In this document: piece by piece, positions 1 to 9,917 of the stretch
Layout: every line of letters begins with the position of its first letter
Numbering within the stretch: position 1 is the first letter of the stretch
Assembly: GCA_016110215.1 (NCBI GenBank)
Contig: JADWQD010000025.1
Coordinates: 124,001 to 188,000 of the forward strand
From: Capronia americana
Taxonomy: Eukaryota > Ascomycota > Eurotiomycetes > Chaetothyriales > Herpotrichiellaceae
Direction of reading: 5' to 3'
Length of the DNA: 64,000 bases
Notes under the pieces: model-generated
The model's database searches: none
Told to the model about the DNA's origin: nothing
What the model saw: the letters and a program-made list of their open reading frames with translations, nothing else
Made by a program: the position numbers and the translations under genes

Positions 1-34
1 TCCCACAGTGCAAGCGCTTCTTCTTCTGTAGAGG

Positions 35-1214
35 TCACGCTGCCTTGCCCTTCGGTTGGAGGGGTCCGTGAAGAACCTGTCGTTTCACTCGGATGAAAGC
101 GTCGATGCCCATCAGGCAGGCTACAGTGAAGGGAAATTCAAAAATCAGCCACCGCTTTAATCCACCAGTCCCCACATATGCGCGCGCCAACCAATTCGAC
201 AGGCATTCGAAGATGGACATTGTCTCACCGCACACTATCCAAGACGACATGGGTGCCGAATCTGCTGGGTGAAAGGGGTGACATGCGGAAATCCAGACTT
301 ACCGAGCATGAGATATGGCACGTACAGCGCGTATAAGTCATTTTTCTGTGCGGACGTGTATGTCGTCCAAGAAGAGATGTCCGCGAGGCAGGTGAGCGTC
401 GTGATGGCAACTTCTAGTGCGAAGACGAGGAGGTTGAGTGGGACGAGAGCGTGGTCTGTCCGGAGGGAGTGAGTCGATGTCAGCAGGGTCTAATGAGTTG
501 GTAGAAAAGGCCAGGTTATCATGCTCAAAGCGTCCGCAAACAGCCTTGCGCTGGGGCTCACCATTCCACAATCCCCACCCCAACCACAAACTAACGGGAA
601 CATGATACACCAGCTCAAGCCACATGTACACGGTGAACCAAGCTGGTGGAGAGGTGAAGAACTGGTCTTGAAATCGTTCGAGGTGATAGGAGACTAATGA
701 TCGAGAGAGTGGCGTGACCAAGAAGGAAGGGAGGATGGAGGAAAGGTCGATTACTAGACGATAGGTTAGCGGCGTATCGAAGAGTTGTCGAGAGGAATAG
801 AGAGCAGGTAGGGGGTTGGGCGCACAGGGTGTAGGGCCAGGTTCGGGTAGGGGCAGGTCAACGGGAGAGGGAGAAGGAGAGACAAAGAGTGTGTAGCCAA
901 AGCGAGAAACAGATCCCTTCCAGCTTCCTAGTGTAGCTCCCGACCTGCTCCCCTGCGGTGACTCGATGCTTGCTATGCTTCCTTCCCAACCAAGCGACGC
1001 TGAACCGCCAGCACGATCGAACACCAAAACTCCGAAGCAAATACACACACACACACACACACACACACACGTAAGCAGAAAAAATAAATCCAAATCCATT
1101 TCACTCACAAAACATAATCGGCACATGCACGACGAAAAACATCAGATACAGAAGATCCAGCTTCCTCGCGGCAAGGGGCCGTCGACGCGGTTTATCAGGT
1201 GTCGGAGTCGCCAT
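35..1214 (-). CDS. EXPERA-domain (TMEM97/sigma-2 receptor-like) membrane protein
   Basis: Predicted small multi-pass membrane protein of the EXPERA family (TMEM6/97, sterol-related proteins of ER and endosomal membranes). I build four exons on the minus strand: 1214-1109, 753-562, 455-303 and 120-35, giving 178 residues with all phases consistent. Exon 1 encodes a basic start followed by LDLLYLMFFVVHVPIMF (first membrane segment). Exon 2 has IDLSSILPSFLV and PPAWFTVYMWLEL, the conserved luminal and second-helix motifs of the family. Exons 3 and 4 supply the last two helices and end in a basic tail (IRVKRQ), as ER-retained members do. Intron 1 is unusually long (about 355 nt) and holds a dinucleotide repeat. 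The family call rests on motif recognition. The substrate is not inferable. Confidence 0.8.
1043..1070. repeat. (AC)14 microsatellite inside an intron
   Basis: A perfect AC dinucleotide tract of about 14 units, lying in intron 1 of the EXPERA gene. Read in the sense of that gene it is (GT)14 and begins about 38 nt after the intron's 5' splice site. Confidence 0.97.
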
Positions 1215-1842
1215 TGATCGCGGATGTTTTGTGCTGTGCTTTGTTGTGTTGTGCTTTGCTTTATTGTACTGTATTGCACTGCCTGGCACGCCGGGTTGAC
1301 TCGGGAGCCAGCTACCTTAAACTTGGCTTGCTGTGGCTTGCTCGACCCTTTATGTAGAGGACTGTCGACTGGGCTTGGGCAATGGAAGTTGAGATGTTGA
1401 GGAGTCGGTATGTAAGAGGCTGGTGGCGCCGGCAGGATTCAGGATGCACCTCAATGAAGGAGGAGGAGGAGCCTTTCCCTGATTTGGATGTTTCAGGCCG
1501 CCTTTCTACGCGCAATGACCATGCCGGGGCTCCTGAGTGAAAGGCTAGAGATGTCGAGACCATCGGGGAGGGCGCAAATCACAGTCATGCCGATAGAGAA
1601 GCAAGAGATTGAAAATCATATATCTGGGGTTCCACGGGCTTCCCCTGCCAGGCAAGCCTCTCATGCTGCGGGAATCGGTGGCTACATGGTCATAACAACA
1701 GAACACGAGGATCAACCGGTGATTTCATGGGATTATCCGGGCGCTCTGTGTGCTACATCCAATATGCCGGTTGCTTCACATGCTTCGATCGCTTGTCCGT
1801 ACAAAGATTCATTTCCTCTTCTCTCCTCTTCCTCCTGCCTTT
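1215..1842. other. Intergenic: EXPERA gene promoter and NUP170 3' flank
   Basis: 628 bases. Both flanking genes are on the minus strand, so this holds the upstream region of the EXPERA gene and the 3' flank of the nucleoporin gene. It contains a T/G-rich stretch at about 1225-1280. I see no conserved coding sequence or RNA gene. Confidence 0.6.
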
Positions 1843-4800
1843 TCACCCCAGGAACTGCGCAATCCTCTGGACAACCTCTCTGGCAACCCTTGTCGTCTCC
1901 TCGTCCAATCCCGCCGCATGTCCCTGCTGCAACATGGCTTCCATCGTCTCCTGGACCCTGCCTGCTGAGGCCTCGCTCCCGAAAATCACAGTGCCTGCCC
2001 TCGTCGACTCGTGAAACCACTTGCCCACCACGTATGCGAGGTCGCTGGCAATGTATTTCCGAGTTGCACCCACGAAGGGCGCCTCGCCGGAAAAGAACCT
2101 CATCTCTAACACCTCGAACAGGCGTTCACAGGGGATCTCAAGCGACAGGAAAATATCAACGACCCAGTGCGGGGGTGCAACATTGCGCTGGTGTTCGTAA
2201 GAGTACTTCTCTAGGATTGGTAGTAGGATCTGCACGGGGAATGTCGTTTCAGAGACGCGCAATTTGCTTCCTAGGCTTCTCACTTCCTCAGCAATGGCTT
2301 CAAAAGGCAGGCAGGATTGATCTTGCTCGGTCTTGTCGTGGACGGATTGAAGGAGTTGTTGCCATGTTTGCTTGATCTGTGCTGGGTCACGATGGTCGGC
2401 GACTTGGTAGATGAGGAGGCAAAGGTCGTAGTAGCCGGCGTTATCGGCATAGTTGTTGTACAAGGTAGTGATATCCAAGATCTGCCCATTCACCTGGTCC
2501 AGGACCTCCAGTCTTCGGTCATTCCCAAGGCGAGGGTCATCCTGCAAGCGTTGGAGGATTTCGTCTTGGATGGTTGCAACCTCGAGAAGCTCGGAGATGT
2601 CTTGTAATAACTGTTGCTTCATCTTGCGATTGCCCCCCGGTGTGTATGTCGAAGCATTTGCCCTCGCTCTGCTGAGGTATTCAATCCTCTTCTCCAGAGA
2701 AATCGGAAACGAACTTCTAGCAAGCTGCAGTTGGATCTTCGCCGCCTCGGAGAACTGGTTGGCCTGACCATAGTGTTTCCACAGCAGGTCCGCATAGAGG
2801 ATATCTTCCAATGATCGCCGCTGCAGGTATGTGACGATGAATGGTGACTCTGTTGTGAGAAGGCGATCATACCACTTCTGCTGCAGATACCAGTCGTAGA
2901 GGTTCGTCAAGAATGCTTCATCCTTCGAACGGCTGATCACATCGTACGCTTCATTTCTTCTTGTGGCAGACATGGTAGGCTGGCCGTCGATGAAGCTAGG
3001 ACCCTGTTCCGCATTCTGATCGACAGCGGCGATCACAGCATGAACAAGATCATAACATTGGCTCCTGAGGTCGAACTTTGCTTTCCGTGAATCTAAGTCT
3101 GGTCGACCCTCGGCCATCCACGATAGGGCTTCGTTGGCCTTGTCTTTCTCATGCGCGGCCCGGAGCACAAGTTGTATTGCCCCAGCAAAGAATTGCAGAG
3201 CAGTGTACTGTTTCGCAGCGGATTCAAGATAGTCGTAAGGTAGAGAATGTGCCACCTGTTCGAAGAGCTTGAGGCTTTCGTTGAGGAGGTTTCGTTGGGC
3301 CTCGGAATTCATCTCAGCTTCGGCAGCTCGTCTCAGTTGCTCTTGTGCTTTGAAAATCACAACATCGTCGGCGCTGCAAAAGCTTCCACATTTTCTGCGT
3401 AAAGCTTCAGCCACGGTCTCGACATTCGAACCCTTGGCAATGTTTCGATTGACGATAGCCTTGACAAGTTCTTTTGCAAGATCGTAGCCCTTCTTCGTGG
3501 TGAAGAGCTCCTCGAAGGTCAACTTGAGCATTTCTGGTCTGGAAGGCTCAGGAAGCAGAGGCACTATCTCAGCCACTCGCTCCTCGAACAGAACCAGAAC
3601 GAATGAGAGACCTTCGATTGTGTCGGACGTGAATTTGACCATCGCATGCAAGGCACGGTGTTCGCCTTTCAGAGCGATCTCGTCATCTTTCGTGCTTGTA
3701 CTGTTGAGATCGTCAGGCCCGCTGAGGCCCTTGATGAAGCTTTTGTTCGTCTGGAAGAATCGCTGGAGAGCAGACAGTGATTCCTGGACCTCTCTCAGTT
3801 TGTCTAGGGGAACAGCAGGCGTAATCGAGTACCCCGCCGGGGTAGTCTTTTCTGAAGCGATCGCGTTCTTCCACGTCGATCTCAATATGCGTGATAAGTA
3901 CAGAGCAATGGCTGCATGGCGAGGTGACGGACGTACAGCATCGATTAGAGGCATGGATCTGTCTGTGATCGAGTTCTGGTTGATGCTTGGTTTCCCGCCG
4001 TGTTCAATGAATGCCTTGCGAGCAAGTTCAAGGACTTCTGGATCATTAATCCGAAGCATTTGAGCATTGCCCGTGTCTTCCATTCCTTGGCCGCAAGCCA
4101 CCGCGAGTGCTGTTGCGAGAGTCTCTGTCCTGCCATACGTCCGGATGAAGTTGGTGATCTCGTGCTGGAACCCTTCTGGACCACCACCTATCCGAGTCAG
4201 AGATGCAAAGACATCGACTAAGCGCCGTCGCCTGATGACGTGAATGCCCGTGTTGGTCAATATGGCAATTTCTGGCACCGGCTTGTCGAACTGCACGGCC
4301 AGGTCGTTGCCGAATCCAATTGGATTTGAAATCGGAGCCGCATATGGCGTCACCAAGCCTACGTCTTCCGCCCGGCTGCGTAGCTCAACCCACATGGCAG
4401 ATTCAGAAGTTCGACTTGGCTGGCCGGGGTCGGAACTCCTCAGCAGCCTGCCTGCATCCGGAGCAGAGATGAACAAGTCATCAGAAGGCGCATCGGGCCG
4501 GGTAGCCACGAAGCAGAAGAAGTATCCAGGAGGAAATCGGGCGGCAAGACTAGTATACGTCAATGACTTGATGGGTTGATGGACGTCCGCTGCCCCCCCA
4601 ATCGCATAGCCAGTGTTCTGCGATATGGGGGGCACTTTGACATGCTGTGCTTGCACACTGATGGGAGCACCAGATCGAGCCGGCGCGCCGTAACTGTAGC
4701 TTGTGGCACTCTTGGCGCTGAGGTAGATCCGATAGCCGGTCATCGTGGTAGCCACGAGATGATACCTTGAAGCTTCAGAAGCTGGGATGGGTGATATCGA

Positions 4801-5916
4801 CACGATCGTGGCCCGATTGTTCAGAGTCTCGCTCTGGTTGATGATATGGCCAATGTTGTCATAGATTTCAGCAGCAGGCTTGGTGACGAGTAGGGGCAGC
4901 CCACCGTCGGGTTTGACGTGGAAGACGCGGATATTGGAGGCGGAGGAGAGTGTATACAACAGATCCCTGCTGTCGTCAACCACAATTTGCTTCACGTGCT
5001 CTTTCTGGCCGCCGCTGAAACTGCTGAATGTCCAAGTCAAGGATTTGGTGGCACCGCTTGTGTGGCAGATCTTGGAACATTTGCTTGCAAACCACCGGTC
5101 TTCTTGCTGATATGTCAGCTCGTAGATATCATTGTCCGTCCGTCCACTGAAGAATATCCTTCCGGTCTTGTCAGAGGCGGCAATGACGCTGATGTCCAGC
5201 CCTTTGACCGAGACCGACATGCCCGTCTGAAACAGAGATAGACCAGCAGATGCACCACCAGCCGGATCCTTCCCCAGGCCCAACAAGAAGACATCGGCGG
5301 TGGTTGCAATGACGATGATGTTGGTGATGTGTGGTAGGAAGACGCCTGCACGAGGCTTCGCTAGCTTTACAGTAAGGATGCTGTGCGGCTGCCCTTCGAA
5401 TCCCAGGAGTTCTGGCTTCGACACGGCGTAGTCCCATATGTATAAGGCATTGTCAATCGTCGTCCACGCCATCCTCAGTTCGGCGAACAGGCCCATGCTT
5501 GTGGACAGCTGCGCATTGTTGTATTGCTCGAATATCTCGTCTGGGATTCTGTACGTGCCAGCCTTCTGGAACGGAGCCCAGGTCGCAGAGGATTGGATTT
5601 CATAGTCGGCCGAGTAGCCTTGGGTGAGGTAATTGTCGACCTCGGGGAAACGCGATTCCTGCAACAAAGACTCGTTGATTGCGCGTGCAGCTCGTTCGGC
5701 GGGTTCAAGGGCTTCTGACTGCCGTATTGACGGCTGCGCCACAGTGCCTGCGGGAGTTGTCGTGACAAGACTCGCTGCGGATTGAGAAGGTACGAGTGAA
5801 GGGCGAGGCGGTGTTTGGAAGGACGAGGCAGTAGCCAGTGCAGGGCGGGGCGCGGGTGTCTGAGGCCATATTCCTGGTACAGGCCGAACAGGCGTCTGCT
5901 GGACGACTGAGCCCAT
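1843..5916 (-). CDS. NUP170: Nucleoporin Nup170/Nup157 (Nup155 family)
   Basis: Scaffold nucleoporin of the inner ring of the nuclear pore complex. One uninterrupted 1357-residue reading frame, a normal length for fungal Nup170. The N-terminal 70 residues are a low-complexity Pro/Thr/Ala tail. It is followed by the family signature region IPDEIFEQYNNAQLSTSMG and WTTIDNALYIWDY (about residues 120-165), which opens the beta-propeller. From about residue 600 to the end the protein is alpha-solenoid, with typical motifs such as LLWKHYGQANQFSEAAKIQL and YDLCLLIYQ. The 388-bp gap to the divergent AIM41-like gene is a shared promoter. Overlapping frames on the opposite strand are shadows. Confidence 0.95.
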   Translation of the reverse strand: MGSVVQQTPVRPVPGIWPQTPAPRPALATASSFQTPPRPSLVPSQSAASLVTTTPAGTVAQPSIRQSEALEPAERAARAINESLLQESRFPEVDNYLTQGYSADYEIQSSATWAPFQKAGTYRIPDEIFEQYNNAQLSTSMGLFAELRMAWTTIDNALYIWDYAVSKPELLGFEGQPHSILTVKLAKPRAGVFLPHITNIIVIATTADVFLLGLGKDPAGGASAGLSLFQTGMSVSVKGLDISVIAASDKTGRIFFSGRTDNDIYELTYQQEDRWFASKCSKICHTSGATKSLTWTFSSFSGGQKEHVKQIVVDDSRDLLYTLSSASNIRVFHVKPDGGLPLLVTKPAAEIYDNIGHIINQSETLNNRATIVSISPIPASEASRYHLVATTMTGYRIYLSAKSATSYSYGAPARSGAPISVQAQHVKVPPISQNTGYAIGGAADVHQPIKSLTYTSLAARFPPGYFFCFVATRPDAPSDDLFISAPDAGRLLRSSDPGQPSRTSESAMWVELRSRAEDVGLVTPYAAPISNPIGFGNDLAVQFDKPVPEIAILTNTGIHVIRRRRLVDVFASLTRIGGGPEGFQHEITNFIRTYGRTETLATALAVACGQGMEDTGNAQMLRINDPEVLELARKAFIEHGGKPSINQNSITDRSMPLIDAVRPSPRHAAIALYLSRILRSTWKNAIASEKTTPAGYSITPAVPLDKLREVQESLSALQRFFQTNKSFIKGLSGPDDLNSTSTKDDEIALKGEHRALHAMVKFTSDTIEGLSFVLVLFEERVAEIVPLLPEPSRPEMLKLTFEELFTTKKGYDLAKELVKAIVNRNIAKGSNVETVAEALRRKCGSFCSADDVVIFKAQEQLRRAAEAEMNSEAQRNLLNESLKLFEQVAHSLPYDYLESAAKQYTALQFFAGAIQLVLRAAHEKDKANEALSWMAEGRPDLDSRKAKFDLRSQCYDLVHAVIAAVDQNAEQGPSFIDGQPTMSATRRNEAYDVISRSKDEAFLTNLYDWYLQQKWYDRLLTTESPFIVTYLQRRSLEDILYADLLWKHYGQANQFSEAAKIQLQLARSSFPISLEKRIEYLSRARANASTYTPGGNRKMKQQLLQDISELLEVATIQDEILQRLQDDPRLGNDRRLEVLDQVNGQILDITTLYNNYADNAGYYDLCLLIYQVADHRDPAQIKQTWQQLLQSVHDKTEQDQSCLPFEAIAEEVRSLGSKLRVSETTFPVQILLPILEKYSYEHQRNVAPPHWVVDIFLSLEIPCERLFEVLEMRFFSGEAPFVGATRKYIASDLAYVVGKWFHESTRAGTVIFGSEASAGRVQETMEAMLQQGHAAGLDEETTRVAREVVQRIAQFLG

Positions 5917-6304
5917 GTTTTGGCGGAGTTGAGGTCGTAAGTGGTAGGAGACGTAAATTAATTTTGAGCAGGCATTGAGCGAGGCGCCGCCGGAGGTATG
6001 GCGCGAACAGAAGCTGTAACTTTTGGTACACGAGGGTAAACAACCAACTGGTGAATGAGAAGAAAATCAATGTTCTCAGCCCAAATCCCACCAAACTCCT
6101 GCCCTTACAGTGACTGTCGCCAGTGTCTTGTAGAGGTGCGTTGAAGCGCAAAACGCGCCTGCGATGATGTAGAGTAATGCGCAGATCCAAATCAGGCCTA
6201 GTGCCAGGTACACTGACTCGCGGTAAACAATTTCTCTGGAACCTTGTTGCATGGTCGCGTCGAAGAATCTCTGCTCTCTATACTTCGTAGTCAGGTCAAT
6301 CGAC
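5917..6304. promoter_or_regulatory. Bidirectional promoter of NUP170 and the AIM41-like gene
   Basis: 388 bases between two divergent start codons (5916 minus, 6305 plus). Both genes are housekeeping. A minus-strand frame crossing this region has a hydrophobic stretch but no supporting homology that I recognise, so I treat the interval as promoter and 5' leaders. Confidence 0.55.
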
Positions 6305-6989
6305 ATGGCAGCCACACGTACTCCAGCGCCGCTCTTTCTCTCTGCCCGCGTCGCATGCTCCAGCTGCATCCGCAGAGCCGCCGCCTCTGGCCTACGATGG
6401 TCTTCAACCTCGAGCTCATCCGAAGCTCCAGCTTCACCTCTCCTGTCTAAAATCAAGAATGACTTGAAAGCTGCCATGCGCGCGAAAGACACAGCAAGGT
6501 AAGCCGCAAACGAGCCACTGCCCAATATGTGTCTTGTCTTACTACGTCCATCTTGTGCTGAAACAAAAGGTAAGGTTAACCGTCCTCCGCGGCACCATCT
6601 CGGAGATCAATCAAGCCGCCTCATCCTCGTCGCCAGTAAAGACAGACATGCAAGTTCTGGCATTACTCCGAAAAAGGAAGTCTGCTTCGGAGAACGCAAA
6701 GAAGGAGGCCGAAGCCGCGAGTAGGCCAGATCTCGCCGAGAAGCAGGACAAAGAGCTGGAGGTCATTGATCAACTTGTAGGAAGCGTGAAGATGGTGGAA
6801 TCGCAGGCCTTAAGGGATATTGTAAGAGGAAAGATTGAAGCTCTAAGAGACTCATTACACGGAGGAGAGTTGAAGCAGGGTGCTGTGATGAAAGAGCTGG
6901 TGAAACCAGGTGGAGAGTTAGACGGCAAGTTATACGAGGGCAAAGTCCTGGCTGAGCTTGTGAGAGAGGAATTATCAGCCAACCATTAA
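6305..6989 (+). CDS. AIM41: AIM41/YqeY-like mitochondrial protein
   Basis: Mitochondrial member of the YqeY/GatB C-terminal-domain family (yeast Aim41, role poorly defined, linked to tRNA amidotransferase-like domains). Exons 6305-6498 and 6575-6989, intron 76 nt with donor GTAAGC, total 202 residues. The N-terminus MAATRTPAPLFLSARVACSS is Arg/Ser/Ala-rich with no acidic residue, as expected for a mitochondrial presequence. The family core follows: SKIKNDLKAAMRAKDTAR, then LTVLRGTISEINQA immediately after the splice, KEAEAASRPDLAEKQ, and the C-terminal helical domain ending in LVREEL. I chose the ATG at 6305 because it gives the presequence directly. An in-frame ATG at 6251 would only add residues of unclear value. 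Confidence 0.9.
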
Positions 6990-7724
6990 CCTTTGTGATC
7001 AGGTTGAGAGATCAGATTGTATTACTGTGTACCACTACTAAGATGGATCGATAATCTACACTCACATACTGTTTGGCCACGTGGATGAAGGGAGACACCA
7101 CCAGCCCTTCGCTTGGCGGACACGAAAAGGTAGGCCGACCAAGGCCAGAATTCACAGCTACGCTCACAGAAGAAACAAAAACAAAAACTGTACCACAGCC
7201 TCTGTTCGAACAGGAGGCTATGGTAACAGTCATTTGATTGGGCTATACCCGGTGGCCACCGGTCTACTCCCATCTCGTGTTCATGAACACCGATTTGAAC
7301 TTGTCAAGTAGGCACAACCTGGGGATTTTCGTATACGGCGTTCGTACGGTTCGTTCGGTTCGGTCGGAAAGTCGGGTCGTTCGAGTCGGAGGCGGGATTC
7401 GAAGTCGAAGTCGGTGTTGTCGCAATTCGTCCCAAGACACGCCTGCTAGCCCGGTGCTAGTTTGACCGGATGCCAGTGAGGAATTGTGACGGAATTTCGC
7501 CATCTTCAAAATAATAACTGATGAATATTGGCAGGGTGAATTATGATTGGAGGGATCACATGGTGAACTTCACTTTCCGCGAGATCGAAGGGGCCTCAGG
7601 ACGGCGTGTTGATTCACTACAGTATTTCTTCAAGGCGGTATTGCTCCTCCTCCCTTTCGGTCCCTTCGCTCTCCTCAACCACCCTGATTCACAATGAAAG
7701 AGACGGTTTATATCCAACGAGCCC
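6990..7724. other. Intergenic between convergent genes
   Basis: 735 bases between the 3' ends of the AIM41-like and MetE-like genes. Around 7337-7395 it has an imprecise purine/pyrimidine run of TTCGGTTCGGTCGG-type repeats. No coding or RNA feature is seen. Confidence 0.55.
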
Positions 7725-8849
7725 TCAGCGCACCGGCCGGGCCACCGTCTTCATGATTGCCAAAATACTCGCAACCTGATCCCGCGGAGTTCGGCCCATC
7801 CCACACTCGCTGGCGACACCCCAAGAGACTTCCTCCCCGACCACTTTCCTCGCGGTCTCGATCCTCCTCTTGGTGCCTTCTTCATCCCCTTCCCGAACCA
7901 AGCCAAGATACAACTCGGTCCCTCCTTCTCTCAGAAGCGGAATCAACTCTCTAAGCGGCGCGAAATACGCCTCGTCGTCCCTCTCCTTCGGCACAGGCGC
8001 ATGAAAGAAAGTCACCACCCGTCCCTGCTCCGCAAGTCTCGAAAACACGGCCCTCGCAACCTTCACCATCAGACCCGTGTCTTTTGGTTCCACGAAGTGC
8101 TTGTGACCAATGTCTCCGTAGCAGAAGTGGAACCCCAACTCCACATCCTTTGCGACATGGCCTTGGCCGGCGAAAGCGACGATCCGATCAACTACTGGAA
8201 TGAAGAGCTCGTCCTCGTTGGAGAGCTCGGTCGTCCACCACGGCGCAAAGCGGCCCTCGCCCGGCAATTTCCAAATCTGCTCTAGCAAGCCGAATTCGTG
8301 TGCACAATCGATTTGGATGGCCAGATCCTCGTGCGGGATTTGGCTTTGGATGTTCTGCAACGCGCGCAGCAGCGCAGCTGCATAATACGGCTCCACCAGG
8401 GTTCTGTAGTTGGCGGCGATGGAAGACAAGATGGCGTTCAAAGGCGTGGGGATGCACACTTGGAACTTCACACCCTGTGGCACGACACCCTCGGCTCTGA
8501 GTTTCTTGAAGACGGCATAGGACTCGATCGCAGCAGAGTCGTAGCCTGTCTCCAACTTGCTCAGATGGTCGTGGACTTCCTTGAGCGTTTCATCGTCAAA
8601 CGACGCTCCCGAAGTGGTGACGTCGGGATTGTAGCGGGCGTTGAGTAATTGCGGGTACGGCTTGAAGAGGTAATGTTGGAAATAGATGAAGTTTTGGCGT
8701 GTGGCGGGTTCGCCGTCGGGGAGGCGTCGGATATGGTGTGGAAGGGTCTTGGAGAGCAGAGTGAGGGTCTCTTCTGTCGAGTCGCAGGGGACGGAGCCAA
8801 TGAAGTGGACGCCCTGGGGGCTGCTTGGCAGAGAGGCGGACCGCTCCAT
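7725..8849 (-). CDS. UROD/MetE-like zinc methyltransferase-domain protein
   Basis: A lone catalytic-domain protein of the UROD/MetE-like TIM-barrel superfamily, 374 residues from the ATG at 8849. The N-terminus GVHFIGSVPCDSTEETLTLL and RRLPDGEPATRQNFIYFQ is typical of a fungal/bacterial family annotated only as MetE-like. The zinc ligands of cobalamin-independent methionine synthase appear kept: His241-x-Cys243 in FHFCYGDIG (MetE has HMCYSEF) and Cys349 in SECGMGR (MetE has PDCG). Full MetE is about 770 residues with two barrels, so this is not methionine synthase itself. The methyl acceptor is unknown. An upstream in-frame ATG at 8996 would add 49 residues of low-complexity sequence and I consider it less likely. 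Confidence 0.85.
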   Translation of the reverse strand: MERSASLPSSPQGVHFIGSVPCDSTEETLTLLSKTLPHHIRRLPDGEPATRQNFIYFQHYLFKPYPQLLNARYNPDVTTSGASFDDETLKEVHDHLSKLETGYDSAAIESYAVFKKLRAEGVVPQGVKFQVCIPTPLNAILSSIAANYRTLVEPYYAAALLRALQNIQSQIPHEDLAIQIDCAHEFGLLEQIWKLPGEGRFAPWWTTELSNEDELFIPVVDRIVAFAGQGHVAKDVELGFHFCYGDIGHKHFVEPKDTGLMVKVARAVFSRLAEQGRVVTFFHAPVPKERDDEAYFAPLRELIPLLREGGTELYLGLVREGDEEGTKRRIETARKVVGEEVSWGVASECGMGRTPRDQVASILAIMKTVARPVR

Positions 8850-9917
8850 TGCACCTAAGGAGTAATCACCACAACGACTGGATTTATGAGGATGAGGTTT
8901 GGGACCAGTGAGTGTCACGGTGGACCGTGGAGGAGCAGAAGAGGGATGTAATCCGCTCTTCTTATCTAAGAGAAGAAGAGAAAGACGCGAGGCCATGGCT
9001 TACGTTCGAGGCTCCTGTCTTGCTGTCCTGAAAGTATTTTCCCGAACGGGCGAGAGTAGCGAGCTCGTCACCCATCCTCAGCTGTGCCTCGATATTTCGG
9101 TCTCTGGAACGTTCCGAGATCGAGTTGAACTGAAGATGACATTTTATCGGCTTACATGCGGCAGCGACACGGCCATGCTAGACAAAGCAGAAGGACCAAA
9201 AGGCATTGCACTATAAGTAGGAAATTTCTGGAGTCGGTATAACATACAGTATCACCCGAGAGAGGAGCTAGCCCCACAGGAGCCGAAAGTCGAGGTTGAG
9301 GAGTACCCTCGAGTCCGGGGGAGCAACGGGGTGTAACTACTGTATATACTGTATCTGGTGTGATTGGCCCACGGTCCTCCCCGTCAGCCTGGACCTGGGA
9401 ATTGCATACGAAAGAAAGAGGATGAGAATAGAATGTCGGAGAGGTATGTATGGTGGGTCTCTAACATGAGTTACGTTCATACTGAACCAAAGACAATGAA
9501 TAAATAGCAATATAACAATGTCCCTGATTCGGGAGTGGGTGTGTTCGACGCAAGGTTGGGCCCACCCACTCCCGTTTGGTATCCTAGTGGTCAAAGTGGC
9601 TAGTCATGCTGAGTTTCAGCTGACGTACTGCATCTGACATAACTCGGCCACGGTCCTTCGCCGTGATGGGAATGTCTACAATCACTTCAACTGGGGAACA
9701 CCAGCTGATGACCCCCTTCACGAAGAGCGGTGATTTGTAAGAAAGACTAGAATGGCAAGTTCAGGCTATGAAGCTGCCCGGCTTTCAAGAAGAGCCAGAG
9801 GGAGTTTGCCAAGGGTTGAGGACAGCCATGTGCAAAGGCAACGCTGCCGTCCACACCTGGTCAAACATGGTCAAGGCGAACGAAGTTGCGACCTTCCTCC
9901 GTCACACCGAGGAATGC
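8850..9917. other. Intergenic, 1.07 kb
   Basis: Holds the upstream region of the MetE-like gene and the 3' flank of the amino-acid permease. It includes TATA-like AT stretches near 9205 and 9341. No convincing gene was found on either strand. Confidence 0.5.

Noticed and set aside
338..1126. Minus-strand 262-codon frame
   Set aside because: It reads through introns 1 and 2 of the EXPERA gene, including the GT repeat (poly Cys-Val). The spliced model keeps the conserved motifs and phases.
1488..2375. Plus-strand 295-codon frame
   Set aside because: Antisense to the conserved C-terminus of NUP170, with low-complexity sequence and no motif.
6305..6498. Reading the AIM41-like exon 1 start at 6251
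   Set aside because: In frame but adds sequence lying in the leader. The ATG at 6305 gives a normal mitochondrial presequence.
6076..6525. Minus-strand frame with a hydrophobic segment in the AIM41 5' region
   Set aside because: It overlaps exon 1 of AIM41 in antisense and the rest is promoter. The hydrophobic stretch alone is not evidence of a gene.
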